DNA from: Adineta steineri
Lineage: Eukaryota; Rotifera; Eurotatoria; Adinetida; Adinetidae
Direction of reading: 5' to 3'
Assembly: GCA_905250115.1 (NCBI GenBank)
Contig: CAJNOI010000204.1
Location: 83,467-147,466, forward strand
DNA length: 64,000 bases
Position numbers and translations under genes: made by a program. Under the pieces are notes generated by a model. It had not been told where the DNA came from and searched no databases. It saw only the letters and a program-made list of their open reading frames with translations. Positions 1-9,400 of this stretch are shown here, one piece after another; position 1 is the first letter of the stretch; each line of letters begins with the position of its first letter.

Positions 1-425
1 TTTCTTCTTTTTAATTTCTTGCTTGTTTATCATATCAAGACATTTATATTTGACGGGTTACTGCTAGTCATTTTTATTCTCGTTATAAAGGTAGATATAG
101 TTAGTAAAAGAGAAAAGAATTTTAAAAGCGTTGAGTCACTCATAAAGATACGGAGGTGGGCAACATTTTCGAAGTGTTTGTTGTCGTACTCGAAAAAAAA
201 ATACTTGCGATTCGAAATGAAGTACATATAATGATCAAAAGATTCTCGGAATTCATTGCATTTTGTTTAGACGACCGAAACTTCGTTCATTTTTCTATAC
301 CATATGTTAGCGATCGTAGTTGCACTATTCCACAGAAAGTTTCATTCTTTTAACTCATTCCCAAGATACTGTTCACTTTGAGATCATAGCTACAAATTTA
401 ATCTTCTTTGTTATAATTGCTGTTC
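1..425. repeat. Left copy of a ~0.4-0.5 kb direct repeat (cut by window edge)
   Basis: This stretch is recognisably the same sequence as 4673-5202, in the same orientation. Shared blocks include the opening TTTCTTCTTTTTAATTTCTT, the run around AAAGCGTTGAGTCACTCATA, and a closing block around CACAGAAAGTTTCAT. The two copies have drifted by many substitutions and indels. The left copy starts at base 1, so its true start lies outside the window. Short reading frames occur here on both strands but none resembles a protein. It may be a dispersed repeat or the relic of a segmental duplication. Confidence 0.8.
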
Positions 426-429
426 GTGA

Positions 430-537
430 GAGTATGCGTGTGGGTGAGGGTGAGGGTGAGGTTGTGAATGGGTGTTGCTGGGCGTAAGTGTTAGTATTAG
501 GTTCAACTCTCACCCACACCCACATCCACACCCTGAA
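430..537. repeat. GT-rich/CA-rich hairpin element, copy 1
   Basis: A GTGTGGGTGAGGGTGAGGG arm is followed after about 50 bases by its complement-like arm CTCACCCACACCCACATCC, so the strand can fold into a hairpin. It belongs to the family described in Part 2. The G-rich arm resembles TGTGGG, which I recall as the telomeric repeat of Adineta vaga, but the inverted layout is unlike a telomere tract. Confidence 0.8.
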
Positions 538-540
538 GAG

Positions 541-1516
541 CCACCCTCAATATTCTTGAAAATCATCAGTTTGAAATAGATTTTAAATCTTATGAGTGAT
601 AGTCGGAATTTATTCGACCATGAATATATCTATATTACTGAAGTTTTAGAAAAATAGTAATCTAAACTAAATTTTAATGTATTGAATCTTATATGACATA
701 GTTTGTTTTAACTAAGAATCAATGTGAAAATTATCTTCAATTATTTTTTTAAATTTTATTCGATCTAAATACAATTAGATAAAACAATAAATCAAGTTTT
801 ATCAACAATTTATAAGAAATATTTTTTTTTCCACCAGTATGAGATTAATTCAATTTTTGAATATGAAACGAAATACCGCGAACATCGATTCATTGAATAA
901 AGTTAAAAGATCATAATCACGAGAAAAGAAAGCTTTTTCACCCGGTAGGTTATACTTTAATGTTCAAATATTTAATAGAATATTAATTCAAAGTATTTTC
1001 ATCGTCATCAATTGTTGCACAAAATTTATAACTTCAAAAGAAAAACAAATGATATATCTAACATTAAATTACAAAATATTCTTTTTCTTTCCTTTCCTGT
1101 ATAAAAAAAAAGACTCAAAGAAATTGAGATTATGTTTAAATAGCTACACATCCGTTAAATGGCGAGATTTAATTAAAAAAGTATCTCTTTCGTGAAGCTA
1201 CAGTTAAGAAGGCGATAGAAAAAAAAGTTATATATTTTGTTTATCCTTAATCTGTTTAACATTTAATTGCATAGGAACATTTTAATTCTCTTTGTTGAGA
1301 AAAGTCATGTTTTTAATGAAAGTATGATTATATAGACAGAATGTAAATTCCTTATAAGTGTAATCAATTCTGCTTCAAAAAAGACTATATAGTACTCATT
1401 TTTTTCTTTTTTTTCTGCAATCTTGAGTATCTCATTGTCTCTTCATTTTTAATCAAATTAGAAAAAATATCTCGCAATTATTCGAGAATTCCCTTTTTAT
1501 TTTTGATATACAAAAG
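541..1516. other. AT-rich intergenic region upstream of the GPCR
   Basis: No reading frame with protein-like composition and no RNA gene is visible on either strand. It holds many A and T runs. It should contain the promoter of the downstream GPCR gene, but no convincing TATA or initiator could be picked out. Confidence 0.5.
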
Positions 1517-2485
1517 ATGTCAACAATAACAACTCTTATTCTTGTTCAACAATATATTACTCGTTATGTTTTATCAACAGCTCTTATATTAGGTAGTGTT
1601 GGAAACTTTATTACAATAATTATCTTTTCACAGAAAAAACATCGAACAAATTCATGCTCTATTTATTTAGTAGCAGTATCTATATTTGGTTTAATGACAG
1701 CTAATTTAGGTATTGCTCCACTCGTATATGGACTTGATCATTTCAATGCGCTAAACTCTTCATTAGCATTATGTCGTATTCGTGGATATACCATACAAGT
1801 TACTGCTATGTGTTTTCGTTCTACACTTATCTTGATGTGTGTTGATCGATATGCATTATGCAATTCCCGTGCTGCAATTCGAGCTCTTTGTCGACCACAA
1901 ATTGCATATCGATCGATTGGAATTGTGATCATCGTTTGGATGATCGCCTCTTTTCATCTACTTATTTGGGAAAGTATTGAAAATAATCTTTGTTATCTTT
2001 ATGGGCTTTATGGACAAATAATTGGTTTTTATACTTTAATATTTACTGGTACAATACCAATTCTAAGTATGATTTTAATTAATATATTGATATTGAAAGC
2101 TTTACGACAATTGCGTACTCGTATTCAACCAATTAATAACACTAGACAAATAAGACAACGAGATATTCAATTCATGAAACTTATGATGGTTGAAGTAATT
2201 GTTTTTATAATATGTACAACTACACATCCATTAATGTTTCTCTATACAAATATATCGAATAGTATTATTTTAAATAAAACTAATGAACGAAAACAAATCG
2301 AAACATTTCTTAGTTTTATTACAATGTCAGTACTTTTATATATGAATTATAATACGATGTTTTTTGTTCATAGTTTTACATCGAAAACATATCGAATGGA
2401 AATTAAAGAATTTATATTAAAAATAGTTAGAAAATCGAGAGAAATTACACAAAGTCAAGCCAATTCAATACAAAATGTGAACTAA
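1517..2485 (+). CDS. Rhodopsin-like (class A) G-protein-coupled receptor
   Basis: Intronless 322-residue protein with seven hydrophobic segments. TM1 carries the GN pair (GSVGNFITIIIF) typical of class A receptors, and the end of TM3 has VDRYALC, matching the DRY motif. A Cys before TM3 (ALCRIRGY) can pair with a Cys in the second extracellular loop (NNLCYLYG). The third intracellular loop holds a basic stretch before TM6. TM7 lacks a clear NPxxY and has NYNTMFFV in its place. A peptide or small-molecule receptor signalling at the plasma membrane is expected, but the ligand cannot be read from sequence. Large intronless families of such receptors are typical of bdelloids. An AATAAA at 2781 could serve as polyadenylation signal. 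Confidence 0.9.
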   Translation: MSTITTLILVQQYITRYVLSTALILGSVGNFITIIIFSQKKHRTNSCSIYLVAVSIFGLMTANLGIAPLVYGLDHFNALNSSLALCRIRGYTIQVTAMCFRSTLILMCVDRYALCNSRAAIRALCRPQIAYRSIGIVIIVWMIASFHLLIWESIENNLCYLYGLYGQIIGFYTLIFTGTIPILSMILINILILKALRQLRTRIQPINNTRQIRQRDIQFMKLMMVEVIVFIICTTTHPLMFLYTNISNSIILNKTNERKQIETFLSFITMSVLLYMNYNTMFFVHSFTSKTYRMEIKEFILKIVRKSREITQSQANSIQNVN

Positions 2486-3524
2486 TCATTAACAGAAGAA
2501 CAAACACAAATTCATTATTATTTTTTTTTGCTTTTGATGTTGTTTATTACGATGTGAATTTATCTATATTTAAAATTAATGAGTTTAATTTTTATTTTAT
2601 AATATTGCTTTATTAATTTCATCTTGCCGGCAGTATTTTTTGTAGGGTGTGGGTGTAGGTATTTATTGATTAAAGAATATGATCTGGATGTATCGAGGAT
2701 AATTTTATTTTCAATTTGTATGTATTTATATTTTTTTAAGTATTCGATGCTTTTCTTATGCTAATGTACACTTGTATCGCAATAAAATTTTATTCAAAAG
2801 TCAAGAAGGATATAATCAAGCAGATGATATTTACATGAGAGAGAAAAAAAAGTCAAGTGGATAATGAATCTATTATAATTTATTTATGTAATTATTAATG
2901 TAAAAATACAACTATAAAATCATAGATTTGTTTATAATAATTTATAGATAAATAAAGATTATAATCAAAATCTTATTCGTGACTAATACTTCAGTAAAAA
3001 CCATCTTGATGTTTGGATATTGGTGATAAATGAGAGAAATATCCACACGTACACTCTTCCTATGAATGAGAAATAAGAGTGAATACTTTCGACTGACTCA
3101 CCAAGCTGACTTATCTGTCCAGACCATGTGCAAAGTGCCGTTGATTCATTCGCACTAGTTCTCTGAATCTTGGTCAATCGGTGACCACCGACCATTTTTC
3201 AGTTGTCGTCTTCATAAGTATTGACAAAGATATCTGTATGGACTATTTGGTTTACAACGAAATAATACGAGCATAAATGAAGTAATGTTAAAATTACTGC
3301 TCTACTAATGAATACAAAATCAAGCAGTTTTACCACAAATAACAATATTCAATGAAAAGATAAAAAATATTTCATAACGCATTCTTTATTGATGAGAAAT
3401 CACACACAGAGAGAAAGAGTTGGAAAGAAGAAAAACAATCGTTACATAGATACACATGATATAAGATAATGTCAAGAAACGATCAAAAATGACTTGAAAT
3501 GTTTCAATGATAAATATTACTGTA
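2486..3524. other. Intergenic region between two genes with facing 3' ends
   Basis: AT-rich, with a possible AATAAA at 2781 for the GPCR and a lone G-rich half-site (GGGTGTGGGTG) at 2646-2656 without its partner arm. Bases 2983-3220 are less AT-rich and have a 70-codon open frame on the minus strand that resembles no family I know; I see no gene there. Confidence 0.45.
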
Positions 3525-4480
3525 TCACATAGCCATTTTATCATCAAGAACTTTTAGAAATTTGCTTTTGCCATGAACTTTTGATGATTCTAGATGATAT
3601 GTAATAACTTCTGTACAATTGAGTTGCACAAGTTGAGGAAGAGCTTTGAAAGAATCAGAACCATGTTCTTTCATACTATCTAGAAATATGAATCAATTAC
3701 TCGAATTTTTAATTGATAGATTGAATGTATTATTTAAAAAAATTGCTCAAAACTCACTAGTTTTTGAATCGATTTATGGAAAAACTCATCAATCTTTTGT
3801 GTATCAATATATAGATCTCAAAGAAGTTAATTCAGTGTTATCAGAAATAAAACTAGTAAAACACAATTCGTTTTCTCCGATTATTTTTACTTACTTGTAG
3901 CATTGAGTGCTCCAATAGCAACTAATGGATGATAGGGTATCGATTGCGAAAGTATCGGGACGTCGTTTGAGTTTTTCATTGTCATAGTAGTAAAATTTGA
4001 TAATGTAAATTGACAAATAACTACACCTGCGTCAAATGTTGCTTTTTCTACTGTGAATACTCCACCTTGTGCTATTCCAGCTGGAAGAGGATGTTGATGC
4101 TTGCCAGGATTCATAAATCTGCTCATATCAACCGTATCATTAACGAGTCGTCGACAAACAAACACATGAGCTGGGGCCTAACAAGAAAAAAAACAAATCA
4201 TATTCACTTAAAAAATGTAGCCATGACAACGAACCATCGATCGATTAAGATTAAGACCAATAGCAGCCCATTGGGCAGCTTGCATTTTGTAGATAGCCAT
4301 ATGAATTCTTGTGATATTTCCAACTTCAAATGTCCATGTTACATTAACACCAACATTGCCAGTGGGTGAAACAAGTTTAGTTCCGATATTTCGATGTCCA
4401 GTAGAAGATCCTTTAACACGGTGACTGATCCCTGTTTGGACCAGTACAAGAAGGCACAGTATTGCTATAATATATTTCAT
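3525..4480 (-). CDS. Secreted DOMON-domain protein
   Basis: Three exons join in frame: 4480-4235, 4177-3895 and 3679-3525, giving 227 residues. Residues 1-19 (MKYIIAILCLLVLVQTGIS) form a signal peptide. The rest is a single DOMON-like beta-sandwich: WAAIGLNLNRSM at the end of exon 1, then APAHVFVCRRLVND, SRFMNPGKHQHP and YHPLVAIGAL, matching the pattern in monooxygenase-like and SDR2-type DOMON proteins. DOMON domains bind haem or sugars. No catalytic monooxygenase or cytochrome b561 part follows, so this is a lone secreted DOMON. Introns are 57 and 215 bp. Donors are ATG|GTTCGT (weak) and A|GTAAGT. The first intron must be removed, because exon 1 would otherwise stop after a few codons. Family assignment is good; ligand unknown. 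Confidence 0.8.
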
Positions 4481-4672
4481 CTAGAATACATGCGTAAACA
4501 TTCTTCAATTACACTGCATTTCAAGAATGATGAATGTACTTTTGTAAAGTCATATATATAGAGAGAGATTGTCTATTTACCAACAAATGGAATTTGGCCT
4601 CTGTGTTATCTGTGCTAAATAGTATGATGAAGACACAAAAAACGATATGACTCAGTTCGAATGTTGTGCCTT

Positions 4673-5202
4673 TTTCTTCTTTTTAATTTCTTGCTTGTTT
4701 ATCATATGAAAATATTTAAATTTGATGGGTTACTATTAGCCAATTTTAGTCTCGCCTATTGAATATCACATTTTTTCGTTCGAAGTAGTATCAAAAAGGT
4801 AGATATCGTTAGTAAAAGAGAAAAGAATTTTAAAAGCGTTGAGTCACTCATAAAGATACGTACGTGAGCAACACTTTCGAAGTATTCGTATTCGAGTACG
4901 AGTTTACTGATAGTGATACTCGTACGCGAGTATGAATTTACTGATAGTCGTACTTGTACTCGAGTACGAATTTAATGATACTCGTACTCAAGAATGAAGT
5001 GAATAGAGTGATCAAAGAGCTCTCGGAATTCACTGCATTTTGCTTAGAAGACCGAGACCCCATCCATTTCTCTATACTACATATTAGCGATTGTGGTCGC
5101 ACTACTCCACAGAAAGTTTCATCCTTTTAACTCATTCCTAAGGTACTGCTTATTTCTAAATCATAGGTACAAATTTGATCATTTTGGTTATTATTGCTAT
5201 TC
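4673..5202. repeat. Right copy of the direct repeat, with an internal tandem array
   Basis: Diverged copy of 1-425. It is longer mainly because of an extra block at about 4880-4995 built from roughly three units of ~33 bp containing CGAGTACGAATTTACTGATAG-like sequence and ACTCGTAC/GTACGAGT palindromes. With 1-425 it brackets the GPCR and the DOMON gene. No protein is encoded. Confidence 0.8.
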
Positions 5203-5456
5203 ATTTGTAACAAATGCTGACTATCTAGACTATCTCTAGTTCTTCATCAACATCAAAAGTATGACGGTTCAGTCTTTATTGATTACTTCTGGTGAGTCCT
5301 AACTTAACTCTGCGCACTTAAAAGCAGATAGTACTGCTACGATATCTGTTGTTCAAAGAATCACCGAGTAAACCGATGGGATGATAGACCATGACCACCC
5401 TTCACTGTTTTGCTAAACCAACTACTAATAATTAATGTCTTTATCACTCGGCACCA

Positions 5457-5635
5457 CAGGCCCGTAGCCAGGAATTTTCCAAAGGGGGTGCCCGACTTGT
5501 TAAGGGGGTGAACACCAGTAAGAAAATAATTTTTTGCTTCGTGAATAAAAGTCTCATCCGTACCCCCCTTCAAGGTTTTCTTTCGCCAAAGGGGGTGACC
5601 GGACACCCCATTCACCCCCCCTGGCTACAGGCCTG
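5457..5635. mobile_element. 179-bp hAT-type MITE with perfect 8-bp target-site duplication
   Basis: The ends are terminal inverted repeats of 16 bases with one mismatch: CAGGCCCGTAGCCAGG at 5457-5472 and the complement of CAGGCCTGTAGCCAGG at 5620-5635. The element is flanked by the exact 8-bp duplication CGGCACCA at 5449-5456 and 5636-5643. An 8-bp duplication with CAG-type ends is the signature of hAT transposons. The interior holds G-runs (AAAGGGGGTG) and no transposase, so it is non-autonomous. The intact duplication suggests a fairly recent insertion. Confidence 0.9.
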
Positions 5636-5643
5636 CGGCACCA

Positions 5644-5980
5644 TGGAAATAATTACATTATAAGTAATGACTCATATATGTTCAGAAGTTCGAATATCTT
5701 CCTTTTTCTAACACTGGTACGGATTAGTGTCGTTTGAAGGATGAGTTTTACCTCTGAACCCAAGCTTGGATACTATTTTCGATTCAATGTTATAGTGACA
5801 GACATTAGACTATTAGTCACTAATAGTACCATTTAAAAACTGGTTGGCACCTAAAAATCTTTTCAATTTCTTTGAAGTCCAAAAAGCTTCTGAAATTTAA
5901 CGATAGTTGACCAGACAAAACTCTACTTCGAGCAAAATCTCAGAACCGATTTAGAAGCATGAAACCTTGTATTGAATATC
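5644..5980. other. Intergenic, no feature seen
   Basis: Ordinary AT-rich sequence between the MITE and the next hairpin cluster; no gene, RNA or repeat was recognised. Confidence 0.4.
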
Positions 5981-6230
5981 AGGGTGTGAGTGAGGGTTTG
6001 GGTGGGTGCGGGTGAGGGTGGATATGAGTATGGGTGTATGATATTGTGAAGGAACTTCAATGGATGTGGATGTAGTTGTAGGTATGGGATGTTATGGGTG
6101 GGTGTGGAGAGAGTGTGGGTATGAGTGTGGATGTAAAAAAGAGTAATGAAAGCCTGTGATCCTCATCCACACCCTCACGCCGACACCTACACTAACACCC
6201 GCACACACACTCTCAACCACACCCACCCTA
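5981..6230. repeat. Compound GT-rich/CA-rich hairpin cluster
   Basis: The longest member of the hairpin family in the window. About 140 bases of GT-rich units (GGGTGTGAG, GGGTGCGGGTGAGGGTGG, GGGTGGGTGTGG) are followed by about 65 bases of CA-rich units (CCACACCCTCACG, CTCAACCACACCCACCC). It looks like two or more nested or adjacent hairpins. It lies just past the 3' end of the minus-strand receptor gene at 6406. Confidence 0.75.
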
Positions 6231-6284
6231 AATTTTGTATGAGTATTTAGATATTTAATCTATAACTTTTATTTAAAAAAATTT

Positions 6285-6381
6285 GCGCACCTATGTCTTT
6301 CGCGCAGGCATCGTGCGCGAAAATGTCATTGCGCTCTAGTGTTCATGGGCGCTAGTGTCGCGAGCGCATCTGTCGGCGCGC
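6285..6381. repeat. GCGC-rich degenerate repeat patch
   Basis: Eight GCGC tetranucleotides occur within 97 bases (6285, 6302, 6315, 6331, 6349, 6364, 6376, 6378) at spacings mostly of 12-18 bases, often next to ATGTC or TAGTGT. GCGC is rare elsewhere in this AT-rich window. It sits 25 bases downstream of the stop codon of the minus-strand receptor gene, so it may be in its 3' UTR. Confidence 0.6.
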
Positions 6382-6405
6382 AAATATCGTGCCACGAGTG
6401 AAATG

Positions 6406-9400
6406 TTATTCACCGTCACTTTTCATGTGAATGATTGTTTGGCTTCGGTGTCGAAAAATAATATAGCGTCGAATACCTTGGATTATTACTTCGTCAAACG
6501 CTTTCTTATACGTCTCAGAAGGTAAAATATATATCAAACTAATCAGCAATGGTGGAATAAACGAAATGAAATAGCTGCTTAAAAAGAGCCATGGATCTCG
6601 CGCCGATTTCATGCAACCAGTAAAAAATGAAATGATCGGTCGTGGTAAAGAAAGTAGTACAAGAATAAGAGGCGATATGATCAGATGTTTGTGTTGATGA
6701 AATTGTTGAAATAAATGTTCTTTATATGATCTTTGTTGGCGAGTTGTTGAATGTTGTCGTGCAATAGAGATAATAATCGTAACAGCTGAAATAAAATTTA
6801 TAATAAATGGGCCAATAAAATGAGTAATAGTTATAATTGAGTTAATAATTTGTATAGATGATGTATATTTCACAATACACCAATGTCGTTCTTCTTCTTG
6901 ATCGTATATAACTTGACGATGGATAGGATCGTGTATGAATGTTCCGATTATTATTAATATAAGAACGAAAATGATCCGTCGAGCCATTCGCTTACTTTTC
7001 TTTTTGTCAAATTTAATGCCTTTCAACACAATTATTGCACGTTCAATGGCTACGCAGGCATTTAACCAATCGCCACTGGCCAAAAGAAATTGTATAATAA
7101 AATCTACTGCAACACAGTTTATGAATAATAATTCGCGATTCACAATGATTGACATTTGCGCTAGTAGCAAGAACCAGAATTTGTAAGTGAAAACACATAG
7201 AATTAATATAGAATTTATAGCTATGACAAGTAAATAGATTCCACTGCCAACTTCACGAAGATTGCCCAATAAAAATGTTAACAAAAAGAGTGTGTTAAAG
7301 ATTAGACCAATAACTAACATAAAGGTGGTTACACCAATAGAAAGTTTTATTGAAGATCTTTGCCGAAATATAGATAAGTGTGGTTCAATTTGATAGCCTA
7401 AAATAGCGTCAAGCGAAAGGGTTAAACCATTGGTCGACAGCTGACATTTACTGCCATAATAGCATTCTGGACACACGCACAACGTTTCAGTTGGACAGTT
7501 TGGGTCATCTTGATAACATGCAGCGCCATTTTGACATTCGCTACGACCCCAACAGTTGTATGTTATATTAAAGTCAAATTTAAAACAATTAGCATGATGA
7601 TGTTCATTGCATAAGCACATGAACTGTTCTTCATCATAGAAACATGACAGATCAGGTCGTTTATCGCAAGGAATGTGGTAGTATTTAACACGGCGAAGAA
7701 GAGGATACGTAGTTGTTACGTTGTCATCGAATAATTGACGAATATGAAAACATTGACGTGAAACAGAAATTTCACCAAAAATAATTCCGGAAGATGTAAG
7801 CGTTGAATTCTTTTGAAGATAAGTAAGGTAAAAGTTGGACTGAATTTGAGCAAAGAGAAGGTTAAAGGGCTTTGCTACTAATAATGTTACTTCATTGACA
7901 ACTGATGGTACCTTTTTCAGTGTAGTTATTCGTGTCGGGTCGGCTTTCTTATTGACTGTGATGAAATGAACAATAATTGATTGTGGAATATCTATTTCTT
8001 TGCTAAATGAGATCACAATTTTGGTTTCTTTTAGTTCACAATTAAAACCCCAGAAACCTTTTGAACACATACAAGTAAAAGAAGGATGCGACGATATGCG
8101 TTCATCGGTTGGTACACATACACCACCGTTTTTGCATGTATCAGTATAACAGACAGATTGGAGAAAACATCGAGGACCAAGTTTTCTCAATGGACATACG
8201 CAGATGGCTCTATTTCGAGTGACTCCGACACAAAAAGAACCGTTCGAACAATTACAATTTAAGAGAACAGTACAGCGTGATCCTGACCAGCCTGAATAGC
8301 ATTGACAGTAATAAGATTGTTCGAGCTGATTGATATACTTAGTGCAATATCCATGTACACAACTCATTGGACATTCTCTCACCATTACACTCTGTTTCAT
8401 AGGGAGGGTCAAATGAAATGCGATTCTATAAACCGGAAGAAAGGGAAACTTTATAGGTAGAAGCCAACTTGCATAATGAGTAGGATCAATTCGATTATAG
8501 GAATCGATCCGTACGGTATAATTTTTTGTCTTATCTTTTGCTGGACTGTCATATAATAAATATCGATTAAATTTTGTATTGCAACTAGATTTTGGCAAAT
8601 AAGTGAAGTAATCACTGGAATGAATAACATCGTTGTTATCAAATAGATTAACTACAAAACTAAATACTTCTTGAATATTTTCAGGTATCGTTTGCCGTCG
8701 AAATTGTAACGTAATACTGACCCGATCACTTTGGTATTGACATCGATCGCCATAATAACTTTGTGGACATAAACAGTACTCCTTCCTCTCTAATTCCTTT
8801 AAAATCAAAATACCACGATTACATAACCAAGCTTCACAAGGACCCAGCTTCGATGTAACGTTATCAGTTTCAGAAGAACTAATTCGAGGTAATAAATGAA
8901 AGTCTGGATTTTCAATCTCTTTAAGCGATAATCTGCTTTGTTCAAATGATTTGGATGTAACAGTAAGAGGTAGAGATTCGAGTCCAAAATTACTGTACGT
9001 AGGATTTCGAAGCCAAAATGATGATAATGGTAGCAATGCGTCTGCTTCAGTTTCATTTATCTTTTCATCTAGACAAAGATAGTCAGGTAATGGTCTAAAA
9101 TAAATAGGGGTGCACACAGGACTGTCCCAACATTTATATCTCCAATCCATTAGTGGAAATACAGAACGACAAAAAGCTTGTTCATCCGTTGCACCCAAGC
9201 AATCTTGAATATTATCACCAATGCGACTGATATTCAAACAAAACTTAGTGAACGTATTGGGTGAAATACATGGCATATGATTATAAGGACAAGTGGACTG
9301 CGGACAGTTCCATTCATCGGCGCCATTTACACATGTCCAACTCGTATCACAACGCGTATATTGATTGTTGCAGGGCCACCATTCACAATGATTTTCGTCA

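Noticed and set aside
3646..3900. Plus-strand 84-codon frame next to the DOMON gene
   Set aside because: It overlaps the last exon and intron of the minus-strand DOMON gene, whose joined frame is well supported.
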